Source: CAZMXP01 sp964570285 | Lineage (GTDB): Bacteria; Planctomycetota; PLA2 | Length of the DNA: 64,000 bases | Reading direction: 5' to 3' | Assembly (NCBI GenBank): GCA_964570285.1 | Contig: CAZMXP010000017.1 | Coordinates: 14,940 to 78,939, forward strand | Shown here: in pieces, positions 1 through 7,690 of the stretch | Numbering within the stretch: the stretch's first letter is position 1 | Layout of the letters: every line of letters begins with the position of its first letter | The notes under the pieces: model-generated | Databases searched by the model: none | What the model was told of the DNA's origin: nothing | What the model saw: only the letters and a program-made list of their open reading frames with translations | Translations under genes and position numbers: made by a program

Positions 1-272
1 GGGGAGTCGTCGGGCCACGGGTTGGCCTCGGCCGCGCCCGCCGCGGCCTTCGCCGCGAGCTCGGCGCGCAGCCGCTCGATCTCGGCGCGCAGCTGCGCGA
101 TGAGATCCTCCTGGTCGCGGGCGGCCCGCGCAGTTTCCGCCTCGACCGCGGAGGCGGTGCGCGCGCCGCGCCTCCCGCCCCCCCCTTCCTCCTGCTGTGC
201 CGCCCAGAAGATGCCCGCGCCGGCGACTCCCCCCGCGAGGAGGAGCGCCACGATCTGCAGTGTGCTTTTCAC
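1..272 (-). CDS. Membrane-anchored coiled-coil protein, N-terminal part
   Basis: The gene enters from the left edge on the minus strand; only about the first 90 residues are present. From a GTG start it begins with a Lys-Ser-Thr stretch and a hydrophobic Ala/Gly/Leu segment of about 20 residues (signal anchor or signal peptide). A Gly/Arg-rich linker follows, then a charged heptad-like region rich in Glu, Arg, Leu and Ala that looks like a coiled coil, then an Ala-rich stretch. No catalytic domain is visible. It is divergent from the LOG-family gene at 365. The function cannot be assigned from this fragment. The GTG was chosen because it directly precedes the hydrophobic segment. Confidence 0.5.
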   Translation of the reverse strand, partial: MKSTLQIVALLLAGGVAGAGIFWAAQQEEGGGGRRGARTASAVEAETARAARDQEDLIAQLRAEIERLRAELAAKAAAGAAEANPWPDDS

Positions 273-350
273 GGAGACTCCCGTGGGACCGCGGGCAATT
301 CTACCCCGCGCGCGGCCTTCCGCGACTCTTTCGCGGGGGGGCGCGCCGGT

Positions 351-356
351 TACGAT
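351..356 (+). promoter_or_regulatory. -10 box TACGAT of a leaderless promoter
   Basis: TACGAT ends 8 nt before the ATG at 365. No purine-rich ribosome binding site fits in between, so the transcript probably starts at or next to the start codon. No convincing -35 hexamer is seen. Confidence 0.4.
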
Positions 357-364
357 CCAGCCCC

Positions 365-1534
365 ATGCCCCAGGACCGGCGCCGGTACGAGCTTCGCGAC
401 CCGAACCTCAACCGCCAGCTCGAGGATCTCGTCGCCGAGGCGCAGAAGGTGCACGGCCCCTCCGAGGACGGCGAGATGCTGCGCCAGATCCTCGTCACCG
501 GCCTCCGCCTGCTCTCCGACCGGACGCCGCGCGCCGACCTGAAGCTGATCAACAGCGCGCTGAAGGAGCTGCGCCACGCGCTCTTCACCTTCGCGCCCTA
601 CGAGCACGTGCGCAAGGTGGCGATCTTCGGCAGCGCGCGCACGCCGCATGAGGCGCCGGAGTGGAAGTGCGCCCACGAGTTCGCGGAGCGCCTCGCGCGC
701 GCGGGGTGGATGGTCATCACCGGGGCGGGCGACGGCATCATGGGCGCCGCGCAGGGGGGCGCGGGGCGCGAGAAGTCGTTCGGCGTCAACATCCGGCTGC
801 CCTTCGAGCAGGCCGCCAACCGGGTCATCGCGGGCGACAAGAAGCTCGTGAACTTCCGCTACTTCTTCACGCGCAAGCTGGTCTTCGTGAAGGAGTCGCA
901 CGCGATCGCGCTCTTCCCCGGCGGGTTCGGCACGCACGACGAGGGCTACGAGGCGCTGACGCTCGTGCAGACGGGCAAGAGCGAGCTGATCCCGATCGTC
1001 TTCGTCGACGCGAAGGGGGGCACCTACTGGAGCTCGTGGGAGCGGTACGTCAAGGAGCACCTGCACGCGCGCGGGCTCATCAGCGCCGACGATCTCGCGC
1101 TCTTCAAGGTCACCGACAGCGTCGACGACGCCGTGGCCGAGGTGTTGCAGTTCTACCGCAACTACCACTCGAGCCGCTACGTGCGCGAGCTTCTCGTGCT
1201 GCGCGTGCACCGCGCGCCCGACGCGGGCCAGCTCGGGGCGCTCAACCGCGAGTTCAAGGACATCCTCGTCTCCGGCGCCATCGAGACGCGCGGGCCGCTG
1301 GCCGAGGAGCGCGGCGAGTGCCCCGACTTCGCGCGCGTCACGCTGCACTTCAACCGGCGCGACGTCGGCCGCGTGCGCAGGCTGGTCGACCGCCTCAACG
1401 GGTTCGGCCCGGACACGCCCCCGCCCCCCCAGGAGGCCTCGCCGCACGAGATCATCGCGCAGCGCCTCCCGCCCGGAGCCGAGCGCGAGGAGGACGACCT
1501 CGGCATGTCGCCGCCCCGCCGGCAGGGGAGCTGA
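365..1534 (+). CDS. LOG-family Rossmann-fold protein
   Basis: 389 aa. It has the hallmark PGGFGT motif (residues 185-190) followed by a Glu a few residues on, and a Rossmann-type GSAR segment near residue 89. These are the nucleotide-binding and catalytic signatures of the LOG / 'lysine decarboxylase-like' family, which cleaves nucleoside 5'-monophosphates (cytokinin-activating or PpnN-like phosphoribohydrolases). It is longer than minimal LOG proteins (about 190 aa): about 85 extra N-terminal residues and a C-terminal extension of roughly 120 residues suggest a PpnN-like or regulatory architecture. Start: ATG 365, behind a TACGAT box; the upstream in-frame extension is Pro/Arg-rich and not protein-like. 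The aldehyde oxidoreductase gene follows 12 nt downstream. The substrate is unknown. Confidence 0.75.
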   Translation: MPQDRRRYELRDPNLNRQLEDLVAEAQKVHGPSEDGEMLRQILVTGLRLLSDRTPRADLKLINSALKELRHALFTFAPYEHVRKVAIFGSARTPHEAPEWKCAHEFAERLARAGWMVITGAGDGIMGAAQGGAGREKSFGVNIRLPFEQAANRVIAGDKKLVNFRYFFTRKLVFVKESHAIALFPGGFGTHDEGYEALTLVQTGKSELIPIVFVDAKGGTYWSSWERYVKEHLHARGLISADDLALFKVTDSVDDAVAEVLQFYRNYHSSRYVRELLVLRVHRAPDAGQLGALNREFKDILVSGAIETRGPLAEERGECPDFARVTLHFNRRDVGRVRRLVDRLNGFGPDTPPPPQEASPHEIIAQRLPPGAEREEDDLGMSPPRRQGS

Positions 1535-1546
1535 GCGGCCCGGGGG

Positions 1547-3313
1547 ATGCGCGAGCGCACCTTCCTCCGCCACCACGTCGACCTGGGGACGGCGTCCGTG
1601 CGCGAGGAGCGCCGCGCGTGCCGCGACCTCGAGGAGGCGCTCGGCGGCATCGCGCGCGCGCTGCGCCACCTCGAGTCGCGCGAGGTTCCCGACCCCTTCG
1701 CCCCCGCGGCCCCCCTCCTCTGCAACCTCGGCGCGCTGAGCGGCGGCGCCCTCATGACCGGCCTTCGCACCTTCTTCACCGCCTTCAGCCCGCTCAAGAC
1801 CTCGCGGCGCGGCGCGCCCGCGCCGATCTGGAGCGCGGGGAGCGACCGCTTCGCCGTCCACCTGCGCGCGCTCGGCGTGGAGGAGATCGTCTTCACCGGT
1901 CGCGCGCGCTCTCCCACCCTCGTGGTCATCGGAAGGGGTCCGGGGATCCGGTTCGAGTCCGCGCAGGACCTCGCGGGCCTGCCCGTCAACGCGAAGATCC
2001 AGGCGCTGAAGTTGCGCTTCCCCGGCGCGCACTTCGCCGTCCTCGGACCCGCGGGCGAACACTGGCAGACCGTCCGCTACGCCGCGATCGCGCTCTCGAC
2101 GCAGAACCAGCTCGACAGCGGCGACAACAAGCCGCGCTTCTGCGGGCGCGGCGGCCTCGGCGGCGTCATGGGCAGCAAGAACCTGCTCGCGATCGTGGCC
2201 GAGGCGCCGGAGCGGCTGCCTCCGGTGCCGCCGTCGCTGAAGGCGCTGAACCTCGAGGTCGCCCGCGGCGAGGGGAGCCGCCGCTACCGCGACGCCGACC
2301 GGGGCCGCGGCGCGGGCGGGACCTGGTTCCTCTACGAGGCGCTCGGGCCCGTGCACGCGCTGCCCGAGCGCAACTTCGCGCCGACGGGCACCGGCGCCCC
2401 CGCGGCGCTCGCGCGCCCGGCCGTCGAGGCGCACGCGGAGGTGAGGGACGAGTCCTGCTACCGCTGCGGCATCGCCTGCCACAAGAACGTCTACGGGCCC
2501 TCGGGGTTTCGCGCGAAGATCGACTACGAGCCGCTGAACCTGCTCGGCAGCAACCTCGGCCTCGACGACTTCGACGCCGTCGCGCCGCTGATCGCGCTCG
2601 TCGACGAGATGGGCCTCGACGCGATCTCCTGCGGCGCGACGCTCTCCTACGCGATGGAGTACAACCGCCGCCACCCCGGGGCCCCGATCGCGGAGGGCCT
2701 CGCGTTCGGCGACGCGGACGGCGCCGCCCGCGCGATCCGCGCGATCGCGGAGGGCCGCCTTCCGCAGCTCGGCCAGGGCGTCCGCCGCCTCGCCGACGCG
2801 ACTGGCGAGCGCGACTACGCGATGGAGTGCAAGGGCCTCGAGCTGCCCGCCTACCTGCCGCACACCAACCCGGGCTACCCGTTCGCGCTCGCGGGCGGCC
2901 ACATGTCGATGCGCACCTACCTGCTGCTGATGTTCGAGCGCGAGACGGGCCTCGACTACTGGGTCGACGCGATCACGCGCCGCGGCCCGATGATCCTGCG
3001 CGACGACCTGCTCGGCGCCTGCAAGTTCAGCGGCATGAAGGACGAGGCGATGTGCGACGCGCTGCGCGAGGCGGCCGGCATCGACGCGACCCCCGACGAA
3101 CTGCGCCGCGCTGTGCTGCGCACGCACCTGCGCGGCTACCGCCACGAGCGACGCCTCGGCTTCGCGGAGGAGGACTACGACCTGCCCGCCGCGGCGCACG
3201 AGCCCCTCCTCCCCCTCGCGCTCCCCCACTTCCTGACGCGCGGGTTCTTCGCCGAGCTCAAGCGGCGCGTCCTCGCCCGCTTCGACGCGATGCTGGTCGA
3301 GGAGGGGCTCTAG
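1547..3313 (+). CDS. Aldehyde ferredoxin oxidoreductase family tungstoenzyme
   Basis: 588 aa, the normal length for the AOR family. A GRGGLGGVMGSKNL segment matches the family's tungstopterin-binding loop. Four cysteines in the expected pattern (C304-x2-C307-x3-C311, and C492 in a GAC-K-F-S context) would ligate the [4Fe-4S] cluster. Family members oxidise aldehydes to carboxylates with ferredoxin, using a tungsten bis-pterin cofactor. The N-terminal AFOR domain covers roughly residues 1-200 and the alpha-helical domains the rest. The substrate cannot be told from sequence. The stop codon overlaps that of a convergent MoaD-like gene, a plausible partner in cofactor assembly. A G-rich stretch before the ATG is the only candidate ribosome site. 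Confidence 0.85.
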   Translation: MRERTFLRHHVDLGTASVREERRACRDLEEALGGIARALRHLESREVPDPFAPAAPLLCNLGALSGGALMTGLRTFFTAFSPLKTSRRGAPAPIWSAGSDRFAVHLRALGVEEIVFTGRARSPTLVVIGRGPGIRFESAQDLAGLPVNAKIQALKLRFPGAHFAVLGPAGEHWQTVRYAAIALSTQNQLDSGDNKPRFCGRGGLGGVMGSKNLLAIVAEAPERLPPVPPSLKALNLEVARGEGSRRYRDADRGRGAGGTWFLYEALGPVHALPERNFAPTGTGAPAALARPAVEAHAEVRDESCYRCGIACHKNVYGPSGFRAKIDYEPLNLLGSNLGLDDFDAVAPLIALVDEMGLDAISCGATLSYAMEYNRRHPGAPIAEGLAFGDADGAARAIRAIAEGRLPQLGQGVRRLADATGERDYAMECKGLELPAYLPHTNPGYPFALAGGHMSMRTYLLLMFERETGLDYWVDAITRRGPMILRDDLLGACKFSGMKDEAMCDALREAAGIDATPDELRRAVLRTHLRGYRHERRLGFAEEDYDLPAAAHEPLLPLALPHFLTRGFFAELKRRVLARFDAMLVEEGL

Positions 3314-3558
3314 CCCCCCTCCGCGGCGAGGAAGATCTCGATCTCGTCGCGCGCCCCCGCCGCGTCGCCGAGCGCCGCGCGCCCGCCGTTGCGGAAGAGC
3401 AGCAGGTGCGGCAGCAGCGCGCCGCGCGCGTCGAGCACGCGCGCGCGGAGCCGAGGATGCAGCCGGAAGAGCGCCTCGAGGGCCTCCGCGACAGTGGAGG
3501 CCTCGACGTCGGCGGACCTCCCGTAGGCGCTCAATTGCCCGGGAACGAGGACGCGCAC
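3310..3558 (-). CDS. MoaD/ThiS-like sulfur carrier
   Basis: 82 aa ending in Gly-Gly, the C-terminus that MoeB/MoaD-type ubiquitin-like carriers need for adenylation and thiocarboxylation. The pattern (beta hairpin, helix with ADVEASTVAEAL, LLPHLLLFRNG, then D-E-I-E-I-F) is a beta-grasp fold of the MoaD / small archaeal modifier type. MoaD delivers sulfur to the pterin dithiolene of Mo/W cofactors, so it fits beside the AOR gene. The start is uncertain: GTG 3558 gives the right length, but AGGAG lies only 1 nt away; a leaderless start is possible. It is convergent with AOR, and the two stop codons share two bases. Confidence 0.7.
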   Translation of the reverse strand: MRVLVPGQLSAYGRSADVEASTVAEALEALFRLHPRLRARVLDARGALLPHLLLFRNGGRAALGDAAGARDEIEIFLAAEGG

Positions 3559-3563
3559 TCTCC

Positions 3564-3569
3564 TATACT
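3564..3569 (+). promoter_or_regulatory. -10 box TATACT of a leaderless promoter
   Basis: TATACT ends 7 nt before the ATG at 3577 of the CYTH gene, with only TGTCCGGC-like bases in between and no Shine-Dalgarno sequence. Confidence 0.5.
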
Positions 3570-3576
3570 GTCCGGC

Positions 3577-4041
3577 ATGGGCCGCGAAGTCGAACGCAAG
3601 TTCCTCGTCGAGGGATCGGGATGGGGTCCGGGGAAGGACGGCGTCCTGCAGCGGCAGGGCTATCTCGCGGTGACCGAGCGCGGCACGGTGCGCGTGCGCA
3701 TCGAGGGCGGGCGGGCGACGATGACCGTCAAGGGGCCGCAGGCGGGCATCACGCGCGCGGAGTACGAATACAAGATCCCGCTCGCCGACGCGGAGGAGAT
3801 GCTCGCGACGCTCTGCACGGTCGTGCTCGAGAAGACGCGCCATGCGCGGCGCCACGGCTCCCACCTCTGGGAGATCGACGTCTTCCACGGCGAGAACGAG
3901 GGGCTCGTCACCGCCGAGGTCGAACTCGAGCGCGAGGACGAGCTCTTCGACCTCCCGCGCTGGGCGGGCCGCGACGTGAGCCACGACCCCCGCTACCGCG
4001 CGGCCTACCTCGCGAGCCACCCCTTCCGCACCTGGAAGTAG
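3577..4041 (+). CDS. CYTH-domain protein (inorganic triphosphatase/adenylate cyclase-like)
   Basis: 154 aa. The N-terminal ExExK signature (E4-V-E6-R-K8) defines CYTH tunnel-fold proteins, which bind triphosphate and divalent metal. Further conserved acidic and basic strands follow (RVRIEGG, TMTVKGP, EYEYKIPL, WEIDVFHG, TAEVELE), giving the alternating charged residues of the tunnel. The size matches the short bacterial CYTH class, which is mostly tripolyphosphatase; adenylate cyclase (class IV) activity cannot be excluded. The start is fixed by the TATACT box 7 nt upstream and by ExExK lying immediately after the ATG. It is divergent from the MoaD-like gene, so both would be transcribed from a region of about 18 bp between the two starts. 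Confidence 0.8.
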   Translation: MGREVERKFLVEGSGWGPGKDGVLQRQGYLAVTERGTVRVRIEGGRATMTVKGPQAGITRAEYEYKIPLADAEEMLATLCTVVLEKTRHARRHGSHLWEIDVFHGENEGLVTAEVELEREDELFDLPRWAGRDVSHDPRYRAAYLASHPFRTWK

Positions 4042-4059
4042 CGCAAGCCTGAGCGAGCA

Positions 4060-4424
4060 GCACAGAGGCACAGGGACACAGAGATTTGGATTTGGGGGCT
4101 CGGGATCGGTCGACTGTACCGGGGGGAAAGGCACGCCGGCAGCCGGCCTCCATTCCCGTTCTTCTCTGTACTACAAACGCCTGGATTCTTCGCCGCTTGC
4201 GCGAATCCATGCCCCGGGGATCTCCACGCCACGAAAGAGAACCACGAAGTCACCAAGACACGAAGGAGCCCCCGCGGACCCGGACGCGAGCGGCGCCGCG
4301 GTCCGGTCGCTCACGTTCTTCGTGCCTTCGCGTCTTCGTGGTGATTGCTCAACATGACGCGTGCGGCGGCTTGCGGTCGTTTGGTTGCGGCGTGGAGCCG
4401 CGCTGCGTCCCTGTGTCTCTGTGC
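4060..4424. repeat. Nested palindromic intergenic element
   Basis: The 410-bp gap between the CYTH and NYN genes holds no credible gene. It contains two nested inverted repeats. Outer arms are 4060-4081 and 4403-4424 (about 20 of 22 positions complementary; word CACAGAG/CACAGGGACACAG). Inner arms are 4241-4266 and 4318-4342 (word ACCACGAAG..ACACGAAGG). A third GC-rich pairing, GCGGACC with GGTCCG, sits at the centre. The base composition is lower in GC than the flanks. The layout resembles a MITE- or REP-like non-coding element that could fold into a long hairpin. Confidence 0.65.
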
Positions 4425-4451
4425 TCATCCTCGCCGCGTCCGCGCCCGTGG

Positions 4452-4934
4452 TCAGTCGATCTTGGGGTCGTCGAGGTCGACCTCGTCGGGCAGGCCGAAG
4501 TCCTTCGGCGTGAAGCGCATGCCGCGCAGCGACGGGGGGCGGCGCGCCGGCCTCGCCTTCGGCGCGGGGGCGGGCTTTCGCCCCTTGCCGAAGAACTCCT
4601 TGACGCCCTTCACCGCGGCGCCGAGGGCGCGGGCGCGGCTCGCGATGCCGCGGTCGTTGGTGACGACGACCACCGACGCGGGCCTCGAGGCGTCGCGCAC
4701 GGCGTCGATGATGTACTCGTCGGCCTCGCGGGAGCGGCAGAAGACGACGCGGACGCCCTGCTCGCTCGGGCTCTCGAGGCCGCCCGGCGGCGCGGCGCGC
4801 GCGTCGAAGTAGACCACCGCGCCGGGCACGAACTCCCCGACGCGGACCAGCAGCGCCCGCCGCTTGCCCTCGTGGTCTCTTCCGCGCACGCGCAGCGCGT
4901 ACATCGCGTTGTGGCCGTCGATGAGGACTTTCAT
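4452..4934 (-). CDS. NYN-domain (YacP-like) RNA endonuclease
   Basis: 160 aa. The start reads MKVLIDGHNAM, giving D6 and N9 of the PIN-like NYN fold. Later acidic residues (YFDAR; READEYIID; VTNDRG) supply the other metal ligands. The family (YacP/Rae1-like) cleaves RNA, in Bacillus in a ribosome-associated manner. The C-terminal 45 residues are a basic Pro/Ala/Lys-rich tail followed by an acidic end, typical of an RNA-binding tail. The ATG at 4934 is used because the NYN motif starts there; a 7-residue upstream extension is possible. It is divergent from the FUN14 gene, 23 bp apart. Confidence 0.75.
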   Translation of the reverse strand: MKVLIDGHNAMYALRVRGRDHEGKRRALLVRVGEFVPGAVVYFDARAAPPGGLESPSEQGVRVVFCRSREADEYIIDAVRDASRPASVVVVTNDRGIASRARALGAAVKGVKEFFGKGRKPAPAPKARPARRPPSLRGMRFTPKDFGLPDEVDLDDPKID

Positions 4935-4944
4935 GGCGCCGTGG

Positions 4945-4950
4945 TAGTCT
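4945..4950 (+). promoter_or_regulatory. -10 box TAGTCT of a leaderless promoter
   Basis: TAGTCT ends 7 nt before the ATG at 4958. No ribosome binding site lies between them. It occupies the 23-bp gap between the divergent NYN and FUN14 genes. Confidence 0.4.
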
Positions 4951-4957
4951 CGCACGC

Positions 4958-5491
4958 ATGGCAGAGCAGAACGCGCGCAAATCCCTCGCGTGGCGGCGGC
5001 GCCTCGTCATCCTGCTGCTTCTCGTCGTCGCGGGCTCCATCGTCGCGCGCGTCGTCTCGGCGAAGGAGCGGTCCGCCGCCACCCCCTCCGCGACGTCGAC
5101 CCCCCGGTCCGGCCTCGCGGGCGGCCTCGTCCCCGGGGATGCGCCCCACCCCGGGCAGCCCCCGGAGACCGAGCCCCGGGAGCCCAATCAGGACATCCTG
5201 CCCTACCTCACCGAGGGGGGGATCGCGATGCTGATCGGCATCGCGCTCGGCATGGCGACGCGCACCGCGGCCAAGATCCTCGTGCTGCTCTTCGCCGTCT
5301 TCTTCCTCGGCGTGCAGTTCCTCGCGGCCAAGGGCATCGTCGACATCGACTGGTCGGCGTTCACGACGTGGCTGCGGCAGTTCGTGCTCAACATCAGCGG
5401 CGACAAGGGTCTTGGCGCGATCGTCCAGCACAAGCTCCCCTCCGCCGGCTCGCTGGTCATCGGCTACTACCTCGGCCTCAAGAAAGGGTAG
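4958..5491 (+). CDS. FUN14-family membrane protein
   Basis: 177 aa. A first membrane segment lies at about residues 14-34, then a Pro/Ser/Thr-rich linker of about 45 residues. The conserved FUN14 region follows: two hydrophobic helices around GIAMLIGIALGMATR and ILVLLFAVFFLGVQFLA, a short amphipathic part, and the terminal GYYLGLKKG, the usual C-terminal signature of the family. In eukaryotes FUNDC1 is a mitophagy receptor; the bacterial role is unknown. The extra N-terminal helix and linker are not in minimal FUN14 proteins. The PrsW-like gene follows after 24 bp in the same direction. Confidence 0.75.
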   Translation: MAEQNARKSLAWRRRLVILLLLVVAGSIVARVVSAKERSAATPSATSTPRSGLAGGLVPGDAPHPGQPPETEPREPNQDILPYLTEGGIAMLIGIALGMATRTAAKILVLLFAVFFLGVQFLAAKGIVDIDWSAFTTWLRQFVLNISGDKGLGAIVQHKLPSAGSLVIGYYLGLKKG

Positions 5492-5515
5492 CCGCGCCCC
5501 CGAAAGGGGGGGTGG

Positions 5516-6193
5516 ATGGAACTCGCGCGAAGCGTGCTCTTCGCCCTCGGCCCGGCGCTCGTCTGGCTCTGGCTCTGGTACAGGCGCGACCGGTGGGAGC
5601 CCGAGCCGAAGCGGCTCGTGCTGCTCGCGTTCGTTCTCGGCGCCTTCATGGCGGCCCCGGCCTACTGGCTCGAGGGCGCGCTCGTGCTGCCCCCGGGCCC
5701 CCTCTTCGAATTCTTCGTCCGCGTCGCGCTCGTCGAGGAGGTCTGCAAGCTCCTCCCCGTGCTCTGGTTCGTGCTGCGAGTCAAGGAGTTCGACGAGCCC
5801 ATGGATGGCATCCTCTATGCCGCCGCCGCCGCGCTCGGCTTCGCGACGGTCGAGAACGCGCTCTACGGATTCCAGCTCGGCAACGGCCTCGTGCTGCCGC
5901 GCGCGTTCACCTCGACGCTCGCGCATCTCGGCTTCAGCGGGCTCGTCGGCTACCACCTCGGCCTCGCGCGCTTCGGCGGCGGCGCGCGGGCGTGGCTCGT
6001 GCTGCGCGCGCTCCTCGCGGTGGTCGTCATGCACGGCTTCTACGACCTGCTGCTCGCCCGCGGCGCCACCGAGGCGATCTCGCGCGGCGCGATCCTGCTC
6101 ACGGTGCCGATGCTGCTGCTGATGCTCTGGTGGGCCGCGAACTGCGCCGACCGCCTCTCGCCATACCGCGACGATTCCCGCCCCGCGCGGTAG
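5516..6193 (+). CDS. PrsW-family intramembrane metalloprotease
   Basis: 225 aa, mostly hydrophobic with about seven or eight membrane segments. It has the family motifs: E74-E75-x2-K (EEVCK), then ENALYG, H-x-GFSG in a later helix, and HGFYD near the end; the Glu and His residues are the proposed metal-binding site. PrsW proteases cleave membrane-anchored substrates such as anti-sigma factors (RsiW in Bacillus). The nearest anti-sigma factor in this window is at 22.3 kb and is not linked in an operon. The start ATG 5516 is preceded by AAAGGGGGGG, a G-rich ribosome site. Its TAG stop forms part of the TAGAAT promoter box of the next gene. Confidence 0.75.
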   Translation: MELARSVLFALGPALVWLWLWYRRDRWEPEPKRLVLLAFVLGAFMAAPAYWLEGALVLPPGPLFEFFVRVALVEEVCKLLPVLWFVLRVKEFDEPMDGILYAAAAALGFATVENALYGFQLGNGLVLPRAFTSTLAHLGFSGLVGYHLGLARFGGGARAWLVLRALLAVVVMHGFYDLLLARGATEAISRGAILLTVPMLLLMLWWAANCADRLSPYRDDSRPAR

Positions 6194-6196
6194 AAT
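6191..6196 (+). promoter_or_regulatory. -10 box TAGAAT overlapping a stop codon
   Basis: TAGAAT begins with the stop codon of the PrsW gene and ends 8 nt before the ATG at 6205, again without a Shine-Dalgarno sequence. Confidence 0.45.
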
Positions 6197-6204
6197 CGCG
6201 CGCC

Positions 6205-7395
6205 ATGCGCTTCGAGAACGCCTACCTCCCCGCCGGCGGGTACTGGACCTCCCCCTTCTGCAAGTGGCAAGGCAGCTTCGCCGGCTTGCATCCGGTGCAC
6301 TTCGCCGCGGACGTGACGAGCAAGGCGCTCGCCGCGCGCGGCATCGCGGCGTCGGAGTGCGACACCGTCGTCTTCGGCTGGACGATCCCCGCACGGCGCA
6401 TCTTCTACGGCGCGCCCTGGCTCGCCGGATTGGTGGGGGCCGCGGGGGCCACCGGCGCGATGGTGAGCCAGGCGTGCGCGACGTCGGCGGCGGCGCTCGC
6501 CCACGCGGCGGCGCAACTCGACGCGAAGGGGAGCACCGCGACGCTCGTCGTCACCGCCGACAAGTGCAGCAACGGCGCCCACATCTACTATCCCGACCCG
6601 AGCGGCCCCGGCGGCAAGGGCGAGGGCGAGGACTGGGTCTGGGACAACTTCAGCTTCGACCCGTGGGCGAAGGGGTCGATGATCCAGACGGCGGAGAACG
6701 TCGCGAAGGAGGCGGGGATCAGGCGCGAGGAGATGGACGCGCTGACGCTCCACCGCAACGCGCAGTACCGAAAGGGCGTCGAGAGCGGCTTCCTGAAGCG
6801 CGTGATGGTCGCGCCCTACGAGATCAACCCGAGCGGCAAGAAGGTCGTCGCGACGGTTCAGGGGGACGAGGGCGTCTTTCCCACCACCGCCGACGGTCTC
6901 GCGAAGCTGCGGCCCGTGTTGCCCGACGGCACGATCACCTTCGGCACGCAGACCTACCCGGCGGACGGGAACGCGGGCATGGTCGTCACGACGAAGGAGC
7001 GCGCGAAGGCGTGGGGCAAGGGCGAGGCGCCCGTGAAGGTCTGCTCCTACGGCGTCGCGCGCGTCGAGAAGGGGTTCATGGCGAAGGCGGTCGTGCCCGC
7101 CGCGCAGCGCGCCCTCGACAGCGCCGGCATCGGCATCAAGGATTGCAAGGTCATCAAGACCCACAACCCCTTCGCCGTCAATGACATCTACTTCGCCCGC
7201 AAGCTCGGCATCGACGCCGAGGGCTTCAACAACAACGGCAGTTCGCTGGTCTTCGGCCACCCGCAGGGCCCCACCGGCGCCCGCCTCATCGCCGAGGGCG
7301 TGGAGGAGGCGCGCCTGCTCGGCGGCGGCCACGTCCTCTTCGCCGGCTGCGCCGCCGGCGACACCGCCGCGGCGGTCGTGCTGAAGGTGGGGTAG
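6205..7395 (+). CDS. Thiolase-family acetyl-CoA acetyltransferase
   Basis: 396 aa, the usual thiolase length. C91 in the SQACATSAAA context is the acyl-accepting nucleophile. The downstream family blocks are present: a His-containing HNPFAVND block around residue 323, an NNNGSSLVFGHPQGPTGAR block (GHPxGxTG), and a final GCAAGDTAAAVVL block carrying the second Cys. The enzyme would condense or cleave acyl-CoA in the cytoplasm (fatty acid beta-oxidation or acetoacetyl-CoA formation). NPF replaces the more usual NEAF/NEPF motif, so this may be a divergent, non-canonical thiolase. The start is set by the TAGAAT box 8 nt upstream. It probably forms a single transcription unit with the small membrane protein downstream. 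Confidence 0.8.
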   Translation: MRFENAYLPAGGYWTSPFCKWQGSFAGLHPVHFAADVTSKALAARGIAASECDTVVFGWTIPARRIFYGAPWLAGLVGAAGATGAMVSQACATSAAALAHAAAQLDAKGSTATLVVTADKCSNGAHIYYPDPSGPGGKGEGEDWVWDNFSFDPWAKGSMIQTAENVAKEAGIRREEMDALTLHRNAQYRKGVESGFLKRVMVAPYEINPSGKKVVATVQGDEGVFPTTADGLAKLRPVLPDGTITFGTQTYPADGNAGMVVTTKERAKAWGKGEAPVKVCSYGVARVEKGFMAKAVVPAAQRALDSAGIGIKDCKVIKTHNPFAVNDIYFARKLGIDAEGFNNNGSSLVFGHPQGPTGARLIAEGVEEARLLGGGHVLFAGCAAGDTAAAVVLKVG

Positions 7396-7407
7396 AACCC
7401 CGGGCGC

Positions 7408-7599
7408 TTGACGCGGCGCAACCGTATCTCGCTCGCGATCACGCTGCTCGGCATCGCGTGGACGGCCGGCGCGCTCTTCGTGCTCGCGAAGGCGGATTGG
7501 CCCGAATGGACCTTCGACGGGTCCGCCTTGGTGAGATGGATCCTCGTCCCGCTGATCCTGCTCGGCACCCTCGAGCGCTTCCTGAACCGCGGCGGGTAA
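7408..7599 (+). CDS. Small two-helix membrane protein
   Basis: 63 aa from a TTG start 12 nt after the thiolase stop codon. Residues 8-28 and 42-58 are hydrophobic helices joined by a short W/D-containing loop (KADWPEWTFDG); the N-terminus is basic, so the N-in topology is likely. No family is recognised. The reading frame is the only protein-like one in this stretch, and the coding bias matches the neighbours. The start codon is not certain, because there is no ATG and no clear ribosome site. Confidence 0.45.
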   Translation: MTRRNRISLAITLLGIAWTAGALFVLAKADWPEWTFDGSALVRWILVPLILLGTLERFLNRGG

Positions 7600-7640
7600 C
7601 CATGCCGCGGGTCCAGGCGTTCCATCGCCGGAACCGTCCC

Positions 7641-7690
7641 TCCCCATCGCCCCTCCCGATCTAGCGGGTGAATGGGGTCAGACCCTAATT
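7641..7690. repeat. GGGGTCAGACCC-type dispersed repeat, copy 1
   Basis: The copy contains CCCGATCTAGCGGG, a short palindrome, followed by ATGGGGTCAGACCC, an interrupted palindrome. Related copies lie at 29549-29596 and 34185-34225. It sits between the converging small membrane gene and the TRAP permease gene. On the minus strand its end provides the TAG stop codon of the permease (7685-7687). It could serve as a bidirectional terminator or be a REP-like element. Confidence 0.7.

Noticed and set aside
350..4041. Very long open frames on both strands over the LOG, AOR and CYTH genes
   Set aside because: Their translations are Arg/Ala/Pro-rich with no domain; they are shadows created by the high GC content.
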